Counted from the stretch's first letter, positions 27,626 through 37,038 are shown. The stretch: 64,000 bases of DNA from DATFVA01 sp963711455 (GCA_963711455.1 CAVQEH010000006.1:1426001-1490000), one strand, 5' to 3'. Program-made: numbers and translations. The notes: generated by a model not told the origin, from the sequence alone.

Positions 27626-27629
27626 ATCG

Positions 27630-28841
27630 ATGGCATTTTCAATAAATACAAATCTCAGCGCTTTCCAGGCATATTATGCACTTACGAAAGTAAACACAAA
27701 CACACAAAAAGCACAGCTTCGGTTATCTACCGGTAAAAGGATAAACAGTGTTGCCGACGACACTTCAGGCTACAGGGTGGGAAAAGACCTTGAAGCAAAA
27801 TCAGAAGTTCAGAAAGCTCAGCTTAATAACTGCGGTTCGGCTAAGAATTATCTTGCCACAGCGGAAGCTTCATTAGATAAAATAAATGATCTGCTTAACC
27901 AGGTATCTGCAAAATATACAGATGCTCAGGATCCCACAAAGAACAAAACAGCAATTGCAAAGGATATAAACTCATTAGCTGAAGAAATAGATTCAATCCT
28001 GAAGAACACAAAGTTTAACGGGCATAACCTGCTTGAACAAAGTGACGGAACAGCTCTTGCAGGTAATGATGTATTTGATGTGGGCGGTGATTTAACAATG
28101 GACTTTGCAGGCGACAGCTACCTTAAAGTTGATGACTTAAATACAATCTTAAACGGGGGAACTGTCCCTGACCCGGGTGTTTCATCTATTACCGGAACAT
28201 CACTTGAAGATGGAATGATAAATACCGGTCCATCTGAAATTAATCCTACAATGAATATCACATATGACGATGGAACATCTGAATCAGCAGCAATGAATAT
28301 TTCCTGGAATAGCATGTTATTACACGACGCAATGTTGGGAACTGAAATATGTATGGATATAGGTTTTTCGAATGTTAGCTGCCATTTAGTACCTGAGGGC
28401 GGACTTGACTTACATTTGCAAATCGATGCTTTGAATGGTAAAAAAATTACCAGCCTCACTACTACAGTGGACGGAGGAATTGATCTGGCAGATTATTTTG
28501 GTATTAAAAGGGAAGACTCAGGCGGCAGTACTGTCGGCGGGTTGTTAAGCTCTGATCCCGAAACAGTATTAAGCACAGCGGGTGATCTTTCCGCTATTTC
28601 TGCAAATGTTAAAAATGCTATTGGAAGAATAGGAAATCTTACCCAGGTTGTAGACAGCAATAGCGATTTTCTTACATCAACTATTACAAATATTACATCA
28701 TCAATTTCAAGAATATTTGATGCCGATATGGCATCGGAACAGTTGAATGCAACAAAGGGAAGCATAGGCAGCCAGGTAGGTATTTCAATGCTCTCCCAGT
28801 TGAACACACAGCCGCAGGAGCTGCTTTCGTTATTCCGTTGA
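27630..28841 (+). CDS. Flagellin
   Basis: 403 residues. The N terminus (MAFSINTNLSAFQAYYALTK, LRLSTGKRINSVADDTSGY) and C terminus (MASEQLNATKGSIGSQVGISMLSQLN) are the conserved D0/D1 helices of flagellin that polymerise into the filament and form its inner tube. The central 130-320 region is variable and surface exposed. Export is by the flagellar type III apparatus, so there is no cleaved signal peptide. It has an optimal AAGGAGG site and a promoter of sigma-28 type. No other flagellar gene lies in the window, so the filament gene is detached from its machinery. The C terminus, ending LLSLFR, is complete. Confidence 0.95.
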   Translation: MAFSINTNLSAFQAYYALTKVNTNTQKAQLRLSTGKRINSVADDTSGYRVGKDLEAKSEVQKAQLNNCGSAKNYLATAEASLDKINDLLNQVSAKYTDAQDPTKNKTAIAKDINSLAEEIDSILKNTKFNGHNLLEQSDGTALAGNDVFDVGGDLTMDFAGDSYLKVDDLNTILNGGTVPDPGVSSITGTSLEDGMINTGPSEINPTMNITYDDGTSESAAMNISWNSMLLHDAMLGTEICMDIGFSNVSCHLVPEGGLDLHLQIDALNGKKITSLTTTVDGGIDLADYFGIKREDSGGSTVGGLLSSDPETVLSTAGDLSAISANVKNAIGRIGNLTQVVDSNSDFLTSTITNITSSISRIFDADMASEQLNATKGSIGSQVGISMLSQLNTQPQELLSLFR

Positions 28842-28847
28842 TCCTTT

Positions 28848-28917
28848 GAGCGATATATCATTATCGCTCTACATATTCAGAACTTCATTAACCTGCCTGC
28901 TGCGGCAGGTGAAGTTC
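28848..28917 (+). terminator. Two tandem hairpins after flagellin, the second containing palindrome copy B
   Basis: First hairpin: GAGCGATA (28848-28855) with TATCGCTC (28862-28869). Second: GAACTTCA...ACCTGCC (28880-28897) with GGCAGGT plus GAAGTTC (28904-28917). Neither has a strong T tract. They may stabilise the flagellin mRNA 3' end as much as terminate it. Confidence 0.55.
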
Positions 28918-29059
28918 CTACATTGACTTACGGGTTATTATTTTTAAATTCCGTAGCTTTTTTTATGTCCCTTTATTAACTTTCCTTATACTATCAGGCA
29001 TATACAGTCTTTCAAATTCGCAGCAAATATCTATACTAATAATTTATCGGAGGTTAACT

Positions 29060-30178
29060 ATGTACAAATCTACCGGGTTTTTGTGCTTACTCCTTTTGTC
29101 CATTCTGATTATTCTAATGAACATACCACTTTCTGCCCAGGGTACTGATACACTTTTTTATGACTCCTTTGAAAATATGGATAACTGGACGCCGGTTGGT
29201 CCACAGGGATTCACAAGCTGGGAAATGAGCAATACGAATTATGCCGGAGGAATCAATACTCCGGAAGTTCGCTTTACATGGGTGTATCCTTTTGTCGGCG
29301 AATCTTATCTGCTTGCTTCACCTGTTATCACTGGTATGCAGGGACATAATATGGAACTGAAGTTTAACTACTACGAAGACTACTGGTCAAATATTGTTTA
29401 CGTGGGAGTTGCAATCACAGGCGATGGTGGAACCACCTACAATTCTGTTTGGGAATTACAGGCAAGCGGAAATTCAGGTCCCGAACTCGTCACTGTTGAT
29501 TTTACAGGTATAGATAATATGCAGATGGCGCTTTATTACCTGGGCGATTCAAATGACATAGATTTCTGGTATGTCGATGATTTTACTTTAATTGATCTTG
29601 ATGTAGTTCCTGTTGAGCTTACTTCTTTTACCGCACAGGCAGTAAACGGCAGCGTAAATCTCAACTGGCAGACAGCGACTGAGATAAACAATAAGGGATT
29701 TGAAATTCAGAGATCTGAGATCAGAGATCAGAAGTCGGAATGGCAAGCTATTGGATTTATTCAGGGAAACGGAACTGCAACAAAGCCGCATTCATATAGT
29801 TATGCAGATAACAATGTTAAAACCGGAACTTACTCATATAGATTAAAGCAGATTGATTTTAATGGTTCATTCGAATACTCAAAAGAGGTTAATGTTATTG
29901 TAAAAAATGTTCCTGCAGAGTTTACTCTTTCACAGAATTACCCTAATCCATTTAATCCCTCAACAAATATTGATTTTCAGATTTCACAGAATGTATTTGT
30001 ATCATTAAAAGTGTATGACGAGATTGGAAATGAAGTAGCGACACTGATTAATGAGAGAAGAAATGGCGGAAATTATTCAATTAAGTTTAACGCTTCGAAC
30101 CTTACCAGTGGTATTTATTATTACAGGTTAACTGCCGGTAATTTTACATCAGTGAAGAAGTTAATTTTGTTAAAATAG
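29060..30178 (+). CDS. Secreted adhesin-like protein with T9SS type A sorting domain
   Basis: 372 residues. A signal peptide ends near LSAQG. A jelly-roll domain of choice-of-anchor-J/MAM type follows (about 25-185: FYDSFENMDNWTPVG, FWYVDDFTLID). A fibronectin-like linker begins PVELTSFTAQAVNGSVNLNW. The sorting domain (about 290-372) has FTLSQNYPNPFNPST and ends SVKKLILLK. The ribosome site is GGAGG. The T9SS exports such proteins across the outer membrane, cleaving or anchoring at this domain. The linker contains a short Glu/Arg/Ser repeat (RSEIRDQKSE) not seen in the 34251 paralogue. Confidence 0.9.
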   Translation: MYKSTGFLCLLLLSILIILMNIPLSAQGTDTLFYDSFENMDNWTPVGPQGFTSWEMSNTNYAGGINTPEVRFTWVYPFVGESYLLASPVITGMQGHNMELKFNYYEDYWSNIVYVGVAITGDGGTTYNSVWELQASGNSGPELVTVDFTGIDNMQMALYYLGDSNDIDFWYVDDFTLIDLDVVPVELTSFTAQAVNGSVNLNWQTATEINNKGFEIQRSEIRDQKSEWQAIGFIQGNGTATKPHSYSYADNNVKTGTYSYRLKQIDFNGSFEYSKEVNVIVKNVPAEFTLSQNYPNPFNPSTNIDFQISQNVFVSLKVYDEIGNEVATLINERRNGGNYSIKFNASNLTSGIYYYRLTAGNFTSVKKLILLK

Positions 30179-30211
30179 ACACGTAAAATTTTGTAATAAC
30201 AAGGCGATAAA

Positions 30212-32599
30212 ATGAAGACTTTGTTTGCCGTTACCATATTTATTTTTATTAACACTTTAGTTTACTCCCAATGGGAAAGTGTTCCCGGTCCGTCAGGCGG
30301 GCGAATTGAACAAATGACAAAGCAGGGGAATTATCTGTTTGCTGCAGTTACAAACCCAAACACTGCTGACGGCGGGGTGTTCAGATCTTCCGATGATGGT
30401 GAAAGCTGGCAATTATTCAATCAGGGTTACCCTAAAATTCAGGCGGCAACCTGGTCAATCACTTCAAACTCGCAATATATTTTTGTGGGAACATATTATT
30501 ATGATCTTTACAGATCGTCAGATTATGGAAACACCTGGGAATTGAAAAATAACGGTCTTGGTACTTTAGGCATTTCATCACTGTTAGCTATAGGAGATAC
30601 AATCTATGCAGGATCAGGATCCGGCACTTTATATAAATCGACCGATAATGGAGAAAACTGGTTTGATTCACATAACGGATTATCAGGCGGATATATAAAT
30701 TTTATTTATTCTTATGGTAATTTTTTGTTTGCAGGTTCTTCAAACGGGATTTTCAGATCGTCTGATTCGGGAGCAAACTGGGTACAAATAAATAACGGTT
30801 TACCATCCTCTCACATTGGACATACTCTAATTGGACACAATGGATACCTTTTTGCTGCAGCCGCAAATGATATTTACCGTTCTTCTGATAACGGGGACAA
30901 CTGGGAAGTTTCATTAATTGGAACCGGAACCGCTTTCGCAGAATATAACGGTTCACTGGTTGCGAGCACTGATATCCATTTCTACCAGACTACAGATAAT
31001 GGGAATTCCTGGCAAATTATTGATAATGGTTTTATACCCCCAGGTAACGCTACAACATTTTTTGCTGATAATACGATTTTTCTGGCTGGTTGTTATTTCA
31101 CAGCAGTTTACAAATATACAGGGAATCAGTGGATATATTCAGGATATGGGATAACACTACTTTCTGTTACAAACTATTGTTCAGATGGTGCTAATATTTA
31201 TTCCTCTACAATTGATGGTGATTTTGGGACAACCTGGAAAAGTACAGATGACGGCAGTAGCTGGGATAGAATTGTTGATGGAGTTTCTTCAAGAGGTTAT
31301 AATGATTTTATATCTGTTAACGATTATATTTTTGGTGCATCCGAAGGAGATGGAATTTTCCGGAGTTCCGACCAGGGTTTGACATGGGAACACTATAACA
31401 GTTCAACCCTTGCATTTGCTTACGCCAGTTCTTTTACATCAACTACCGACGCAATATTTGTATGTACCGATAATCCCGGTGCAGATGTGTTTAAAACAAC
31501 TGATTCAGGAGAAAACTGGGAACCTACTAATACGCCGGGACAGGGACACATAACGACAGTAAATTCAACAGGAGGTTTTATCTTTGCCGGCAGGTCTGAT
31601 GGAGTCTACAGAAGTTCAGATGAAGGAAATAATTGGGAAGTAATTAATAATGGTCTTCCTTCCAACCCGATGATTACTACAATCGGCGTGCTCAACAATT
31701 TTATCTGCACGGGTGGAAACTTTTTTGGTTTGTATCGTTCAACTGACTATGGCGATAGTTGGGAACTTATTCAAAACAGTTTGCCAAATGAAAAAGTAAC
31801 TGCAATTACCAGTTCGGGCAATAAAATTTTTTCAGGCACTGAACAGGGTAGTATTTATTATTCAAATGATTTTGGTTTGGACTGGAATGAACTTAATGCA
31901 GGATCTTTCCCGGGTGAAGCACAGGAAACAATTTTAAGCCTGGAAATTATTGGTAACCGGCTTTTTGCAGGAGTAAAAGGAATTGGCGGATGGAGCTTTG
32001 ATCTTTCCTTAATTCCTGTCGAACTTACTTCTTTTACCGCACAGGCAGTAAACGGCAGCGTAAATCTCAACTGGCAGACAGCGACTGAGATAAACAATAA
32101 GGGATTTGAAATTCAGAGATCTGAGATCAGAGATCATAAGTCGGAATGGCAGTCTATTGGATTTATTCAGGGAAACGGAACTGCAACAAAGCCGCATTCA
32201 TATAGTTATGCAGATAACAATGTTAAAACCGGAACTTACTCATATAGATTAAAGCAGATTGATTTTAATGGCTCATTCGAATACTCAAAAGAGGTTAATG
32301 TTATTGTAAAAAATGTTCCTGCAGAGTTTACTCTTTCACAGAATTACCCTAATCCATTTAATCCATCTACCCGGATCAGCTTTGCTCTCCCCGTTGATGC
32401 GGGTGTTAAGATTACAATTTACAACAGTCTCGGTCAGGAAGTAACCCGTATAGTTAATAATGATTTTACAGCCGGAAATCACGATGTAAACTTTAATGCA
32501 GCAAATCTTTCTAGCGGATTATATTTCTATGTTCTCCAGGCTAATGGTGTTGATGGTTCTTCATTTACATCTACAAAGAAAATGATGCTGTTGAAATAA
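30212..32599 (+). CDS. Secreted BNR/sortilin-repeat protein with T9SS sorting domain
   Basis: 795 residues. After the signal peptide (ending LVYSQ) about twelve Asp-box repeats of the form FRSSDxGxxWxxx build one or two beta-propellers (about 30-590). A linker identical or nearly so to that of the 29060 gene follows, then a sorting domain ending TSTKKMMLLK. Asp-box propellers occur in sialidases and photosystem-assembly factors, but no catalytic residues are evident, so binding or structural use is likely. The 3' end is mosaic: linker like the upstream gene, sorting domain like the downstream gene. Confidence 0.92.
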   Translation: MKTLFAVTIFIFINTLVYSQWESVPGPSGGRIEQMTKQGNYLFAAVTNPNTADGGVFRSSDDGESWQLFNQGYPKIQAATWSITSNSQYIFVGTYYYDLYRSSDYGNTWELKNNGLGTLGISSLLAIGDTIYAGSGSGTLYKSTDNGENWFDSHNGLSGGYINFIYSYGNFLFAGSSNGIFRSSDSGANWVQINNGLPSSHIGHTLIGHNGYLFAAAANDIYRSSDNGDNWEVSLIGTGTAFAEYNGSLVASTDIHFYQTTDNGNSWQIIDNGFIPPGNATTFFADNTIFLAGCYFTAVYKYTGNQWIYSGYGITLLSVTNYCSDGANIYSSTIDGDFGTTWKSTDDGSSWDRIVDGVSSRGYNDFISVNDYIFGASEGDGIFRSSDQGLTWEHYNSSTLAFAYASSFTSTTDAIFVCTDNPGADVFKTTDSGENWEPTNTPGQGHITTVNSTGGFIFAGRSDGVYRSSDEGNNWEVINNGLPSNPMITTIGVLNNFICTGGNFFGLYRSTDYGDSWELIQNSLPNEKVTAITSSGNKIFSGTEQGSIYYSNDFGLDWNELNAGSFPGEAQETILSLEIIGNRLFAGVKGIGGWSFDLSLIPVELTSFTAQAVNGSVNLNWQTATEINNKGFEIQRSEIRDHKSEWQSIGFIQGNGTATKPHSYSYADNNVKTGTYSYRLKQIDFNGSFEYSKEVNVIVKNVPAEFTLSQNYPNPFNPSTRISFALPVDAGVKITIYNSLGQEVTRIVNNDFTAGNHDVNFNAANLSSGLYFYVLQANGVDGSSFTSTKKMMLLK

Positions 32600-32764
32600 A
32601 CCTTAAGATTCAAAAATTCTTTTTAGTATGTGAAAGAAAATTATTATTTTTACGAAATTTTTATTATGTCAATATTGTAAATCTCCATTTAATTTATAAT
32701 TATAGTACAGAAGATTTCTATTTTCTTCTTACTTATTTTTTAACTCTCTAATCTGGAGGAACTA

Positions 32765-34021
32765 ATGTTCAAAACTCTTACTCTCCTTTTTGCAATGGTG
32801 TTTGGAGTTATAGCATATGCACAAAATATAAGTGTGAATTCCACACCCCCAACACATACAAGCGGACAAATGGTATTACCTTTTGCACCAAATTCTACAA
32901 CTATAACAGAATCGAATGATCCAGTTACAATTACTGCAGGCAATTCTGTTTCATGTAACGGTGGGGCTCCGAATTATTACAATACGGATAACAGTTATTT
33001 CCGTGCCTTTACACTTTCAAATTTTGGAATCGTGGGAGATTTCACTGTAACATCTGTACAGGTAGGTATTGAACAGGCTACGGCTTCCAGTGGTACACAG
33101 GCAATTACCTGTAACCTTTATACTTCAAGCCAGAATTTCCCCTCAGGATATCCGGGTTCATTGACAATGATCGGGACATCTACAGAAAATATTCCTGATC
33201 AGAACCTTACACTTTACAATTTCAATGTTACAGGAGTTGCGCCTGCGGGTTCACAGCTTGTTGTAGAAATAAATTCACCTGACGGACAAACACTGTTGAA
33301 TACATTTTTCATTGGCTCTAATGCAAGCGGTGAAACTGCTCCTTCATATCTTTTAGCCGCAGACTGCAGTATCACTACTCCTACTACAACCACAACAATT
33401 GGCTTTCCCGGTATGAACATTGTTATGAGTGTTACAGGTGATGATAATCTTCCTGTTGAATTATCAAGCTTCAATGCAGTTAACAATTACGGAAATGTAA
33501 ACCTTACATGGACAACTTCCACCGAAACAAACAACAGAGGATTTGAAATTGAGAAATCAACCGGCGGAAATTACTTTACTATTGGATTCATAAAAGGTCA
33601 GGGAACAACGACACAATTACATTCATACAGTTTTATGGATCAGAACGTTCCTTCAGGTATGACTTCCTACAGGCTGAAACAATTAGATTTCAGCGGTGCA
33701 TTTACATTCTCTGATGTTGTTACACTTAATGTTGATGCTCCTGCTACTTATCAACTAACTCAGAATTATCCTAACCCGTTCAATCCCACAACTCAAATCA
33801 GTTTTGCTATTCCTGTTGATGCGGGTGTTAAGATTACAATTTACAACAGTCTCGGTCAGGAAGTAACCCGTTTAGTTAATAATGATTTCACAGCCGGTAA
33901 TCACGATGTAAACTTTAATGCAGCAAATCTTTCAAGCGGATTATATTTCTATGTTCTCCAGGCTAATGGTGTTGATGGTTCTTCATTTACATCTACAAAG
34001 AAAATGATGCTGTTGAAGTAA
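32765..34021 (+). CDS. Secreted protein with T9SS sorting domain, N-terminal domain unknown
   Basis: 418 residues. A signal peptide ends at AYAQN. The 25-225 region is a Thr/Ser-rich beta domain without an assignable family, with an internal segment NSYFRAFTLSNFGIVG recalling choice-of-anchor folds. A linker (PVELSSFNAVNNYGNVNLTW) and sorting domain (YQLTQNYPNPFNPTTQ to STKKMMLLK) close the protein. The ribosome site is TGGAGGA. A hairpin terminator follows at 34045-34078. Confidence 0.88.
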   Translation: MFKTLTLLFAMVFGVIAYAQNISVNSTPPTHTSGQMVLPFAPNSTTITESNDPVTITAGNSVSCNGGAPNYYNTDNSYFRAFTLSNFGIVGDFTVTSVQVGIEQATASSGTQAITCNLYTSSQNFPSGYPGSLTMIGTSTENIPDQNLTLYNFNVTGVAPAGSQLVVEINSPDGQTLLNTFFIGSNASGETAPSYLLAADCSITTPTTTTTIGFPGMNIVMSVTGDDNLPVELSSFNAVNNYGNVNLTWTTSTETNNRGFEIEKSTGGNYFTIGFIKGQGTTTQLHSYSFMDQNVPSGMTSYRLKQLDFSGAFTFSDVVTLNVDAPATYQLTQNYPNPFNPTTQISFAIPVDAGVKITIYNSLGQEVTRLVNNDFTAGNHDVNFNAANLSSGLYFYVLQANGVDGSSFTSTKKMMLLK

Positions 34022-34044
34022 GCCTCATTAAATTATTATTTCTT

Positions 34045-34078
34045 AAAGCACGGAAGATTTCTCTTTCGTGCTTTTTTA
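34045..34078 (+). terminator. Terminator after the 32765-34021 gene
   Basis: AAAGCACGGAAGA pairs with TCTTTCGTGCTTT through one G-T pair, then TTTT and ATT. The same AAAGCACG/CGTGCTTT stem recurs after the next gene. Confidence 0.8.
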
Positions 34079-34250
34079 TTTACTAATCATCTCCCTCCCT
34101 TCCCTGTGTCCTTGGTCTCATCTTATTGTGATGTATATTCAATGTTACAATTTTGTGACAATACAGGGATATCTTCTTTTTATTTTAAAAGTGAACGAAC
34201 ACATTTAATCCATGATTTAAAGGAACTACAAACTTAATACGGAGGATAAT

Positions 34251-36254
34251 ATGATAAATTGCAGACGAAATTTTCTCCTACTAATCTTCGTCTTAGCTTT
34301 GAACAACACATCTCACACACAAATAGTACCTTATGATACTCTTTATAACCAGGCACTAACTCCCTCTGGAAATGTACAGCTTTCATCAGAAATAAGCGAA
34401 AGCGGATTTCCCACTACATACAGCAGCTATGGAGCCGATGACTTTATATGTACAGATCAATGGACAATTACCAAAGTATTTGTGCTTGGTGCATTTTATA
34501 ACGGCTCTCCCAATCCGACTTCTTTTGATGTTAAGATTTACGCAGATGATAACCCAAATGGTAATTTACCCGGCACACAAATTTATTATGGGCAAAATAC
34601 TGTTACCTACAATGGAAACGGCGGTTTTACAGTCCCTTTGGATAATGCAGTGGTTTTAGCTCCGGGTCATTACTGGATTTCTGTATATGCCTCAACTGTT
34701 TTAGGATATGCAGATTGGGGATGGAAGCCATCGTCAAGCTCAAATAATTATGAAGCAGTATGGGAAAACCCGCAAGACGGCTTTGGAACCGGTTATACAA
34801 ACTGGACACCTATTACTACCGTTTTCCAGGGAACAACTGAAAAAGACTATTCCTTTGCACTGTTTGGTATAAACGGAGTACCTGCTTCGAATCCTGATCC
34901 TGTTGATAATGCTTTAGCTGTAGGATTAGATCAGAATCTTACATGGTCTAATCCAGCAAATGCGGTTTCAATAAATGTTTTGTTTGGAACTGATCCTGAA
35001 AATTTAACTTCTATTTATTCAGGACCCCCGGTAAGCACATTCGATCAGGGTGCAATGAATTATTCTACCGATTACTACTGGAGAGTGGATGAAAATGAGG
35101 GAACCGGAACAGCGACAGGTTTTACCTGGCACTTTTCAACAATACAGGACCCATCCCTGATGCTTAATGAAAACTTTGATGAATACGGTTTTCCGCCTTC
35201 AGGCTGGTCATTAGAAAATTCTGGAAATCCTCTGTGGAATAAATATTATGGTGTAAGCGGATACGGGCAGGGTACGAATTCAGTACGCGCAAAATTCTTC
35301 TTATCCTCCATTGCTGATTCAGTGAGTTCAATGATTACGTATACATTTAACACATTATCAGCAGGAGATACTTTAAGTTTTGATTATGCCTATGCTGCTA
35401 CATCTATGTATTTTATTGATAAACTCGAGATTCTTACTTCAACTGATGACGGACAAAATTGGGAATTACTTGTTCTTCTGAACGGAGGTCCGGATGGAGA
35501 ACTTGTAACTGCACCATATACTACTTTTGAATTTGTTCCTGATGCAAATCAATGGGGTACAATGAAATTTGCTGTTCCGGAAGGCGTTAATAAAATTCAA
35601 TTTAAAGCTATCAGTGCAGGCGGGAATGATCTTTTCCTGGATAATATAAGAATAATTAATCCCGATACCGGTACTCCTGTTGAGCTTACTTCTTTTATAG
35701 CAAAAGCGGCAGACGGTTCTGTAAACTTAAACTGGCAAACAGCAACCGAAAAAAACAATAAAGGTTTTGAAGTTGAGAGGAAAAATCTTGGCTCAAATGA
35801 AAACTGGATAAGTCTTGGATTTGTTGAAGGGAATGGGACTACTACTAAAACCAGTTCCTATGATTATACCGATAATAACGTTAAAAAAGGAAAATACAAT
35901 TACAGGTTAAAGCAAATTGATTTCGATGGTTCGTTTACTTATACAAAAACGGTGGAAGCAGATGTTACCACGCCGTCTCATTTTGCACTTGAGCAGAATT
36001 ACCCGAATCCATTTAATCCTTCCACGCAGATTAGCTTTACTCTTCCTGTTGATGCAGGAGTTAATATTACAATTTATAATTTGCTGGGACAGAAAGTAAA
36101 ACAATTGGTCAACAAAGAATTTAATGCCGGAGATCATAATGTAAATTTCGATGCATCCGGTTTATCAAGCGGAATTTATATTTATGTGCTTGAAGCAAAA
36201 GGTACCGGCAGTGTTAATTTCACTGCAACAAAGAAAATGATGCTGCTGAAGTAA
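34251..36254 (+). CDS. Large secreted protein with anchor-J-like domain and T9SS sorting domain
   Basis: 667 residues. A signal peptide ends near SHTQI. The first domain (about 25-215) is a beta sandwich. A fibronectin-like piece (about 220-300) follows, then a choice-of-anchor-J domain (about 303-475: ENFDEYGFPPSGWSLENSG, DNIRIINPDTG). The linker PVELTSFIAKAADGSVNLNW and sorting domain (ALEQNYPNPFNPST to ATKKMMLLK) finish it. Its linker lacks the RSEIRD repeat seen in two neighbours. The ribosome site is CGGAGG. Surface or extracellular location is expected. Confidence 0.9.
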   Translation: MINCRRNFLLLIFVLALNNTSHTQIVPYDTLYNQALTPSGNVQLSSEISESGFPTTYSSYGADDFICTDQWTITKVFVLGAFYNGSPNPTSFDVKIYADDNPNGNLPGTQIYYGQNTVTYNGNGGFTVPLDNAVVLAPGHYWISVYASTVLGYADWGWKPSSSSNNYEAVWENPQDGFGTGYTNWTPITTVFQGTTEKDYSFALFGINGVPASNPDPVDNALAVGLDQNLTWSNPANAVSINVLFGTDPENLTSIYSGPPVSTFDQGAMNYSTDYYWRVDENEGTGTATGFTWHFSTIQDPSLMLNENFDEYGFPPSGWSLENSGNPLWNKYYGVSGYGQGTNSVRAKFFLSSIADSVSSMITYTFNTLSAGDTLSFDYAYAATSMYFIDKLEILTSTDDGQNWELLVLLNGGPDGELVTAPYTTFEFVPDANQWGTMKFAVPEGVNKIQFKAISAGGNDLFLDNIRIINPDTGTPVELTSFIAKAADGSVNLNWQTATEKNNKGFEVERKNLGSNENWISLGFVEGNGTTTKTSSYDYTDNNVKKGKYNYRLKQIDFDGSFTYTKTVEADVTTPSHFALEQNYPNPFNPSTQISFTLPVDAGVNITIYNLLGQKVKQLVNKEFNAGDHNVNFDASGLSSGIYIYVLEAKGTGSVNFTATKKMMLLK

Positions 36255-36278
36255 GACCCGCATATTGATATAATGATT

Positions 36279-36313
36279 AAAGCACGAAGGAGAAAATCTT
36301 TCGTGCTTTTTTT
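36279..36313 (+). terminator. Terminator after the 34251-36254 gene
   Basis: AAAGCACGAA (36279-36288) pairs with TTCGTGCTTT (36300-36309) followed by TTTT. It is nearly the same stem as the terminator at 34045. Confidence 0.85.
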
Positions 36314-36370
36314 ATAACCCCGGGATGTGATTGGTGAATTTACGGTGTAACAAAGTGAACGGGTTCGCGC

Positions 36371-36422
36371 AAAGATGACATCTTTCACTTTCCGGAATAC
36401 GATTAGAAATGATATCATCTTT
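36371..36422. repeat. GATGTCATC-family hairpin element
   Basis: AAAGATGACATC (36371-36382) faces GATATCATCTTT (36411-36422), one base off a perfect match. The 28-base interior, beginning TTTCACTTTCCG, is shared with the copy near 47511. Confidence 0.65.
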
Positions 36423-36484
36423 TAATAAAAGAAAATACTTTTATCTTTTATCTTGCCCTTACCTATAGTAGCTAATATAGGTAA

Positions 36485-36646
36485 TTGATTATTGTTGATT
36501 TACGTTTGAACCTTTTGGAGAGGAACAGAATAAAAAGGATAGAAATCGAAAACAGAATAAGAAAAGAATTTATCGATACATCTCATTTCCGTTTCATTAA
36601 AAATTATTACCTTAAAAAGAAGATTGATAAAAAATGTACGACTTAG
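36485..36646 (+). pseudogene. Probable C-terminal remnant of an MntA-like nucleotidyltransferase antitoxin
   Basis: The frame reads LLERNRIKRIEIENRIRKEF then IDTSHFRFIKNYYLKKKI and stops at TAG 36644-36646, inside the start of the HepT-like gene (overlap 13 bp). Overlap and residue pattern suit the end of MntA-type proteins that pair with HepT. The catalytic nucleotidyltransferase part (GSRARG-type motif) is absent upstream. The identification is based on a short stretch and position. Confidence 0.4.
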
Positions 36647-36909
36647 AAAAAATAAGGAAGCATATTGAAGAACTATTAGAAGACCTTGGGAATCTTGAAA
36701 AATATAAGAATGTTAATGCTGAAAGATTAAGCAAAGATATTGATTTGCTGTGGATACTTGAAAGGGGCATTTATCTTTGCATACAAAATTTGTTCGATAT
36801 CCTCGCCCATGTTGCTGCTGCCGATTTTAGTGGAAAATGGGAATCGTATGCAGACGGGCTGAACTTTTACCAGCCCTCTGGCGGGCTTTATCATCACAGC
36901 GCAGGGTAA
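36634..36909 (+). pseudogene. Truncated HepT-like HEPN (DUF86) toxin
   Basis: 91 residues. The first 73 follow the DUF86/HepT pattern: MYDLEKIRKHIEELLEDL, DLLWILERGIYLCIQNLFDILAH. Intact members are about 135-145 residues and end in the RNase motif R-x4-6-H. That motif is missing here. From about base 36861 the frame runs through a repeat that also occurs at 44669-44730, giving an unrelated tail (NFYQPSGGLYHHSAG). It is therefore a disabled toxin gene, probably broken by a repeat insertion or recombination. Confidence 0.65.
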
Positions 36910-36919
36910 CACTGTGAAC
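36861..36919. repeat. Intergenic repeat with CCC/GGG hairpin, copy 1
   Basis: GAACTTTTACC, then an AGCCC-TCTGGC-GGGCT hairpin, TTTATCATCACA and GTGAAC. The same block, with a few changes, occurs at 44669-44730. Confidence 0.7.
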
Positions 36920-37038
36920 GAGTTCTAAGCAAAATAAGTCTTGTGAAATGAATAAAATCGGAGTTTTTATTCTCTTATTTCTATTTAAGTAATAACTTCA
37001 TCCGAACATAATTAAGGCATACAACCTTTGATATTATA

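Larger units (their letters stand above)
36255..36484. other. Intergenic region with terminator and a split hairpin repeat
   Basis: It holds the terminator at 36279-36313, a GATGTCATC-family element at 36371-36422, and otherwise nothing I can identify. Confidence 0.5.

Noticed and set aside
30339..31400. Regular repeats in the BNR gene as a possible CRISPR-like or tandem DNA array
   Set aside because: The repeats are at the protein level (Asp-box motifs) with diverged DNA and irregular spacing. No constant repeat with unique spacers exists.
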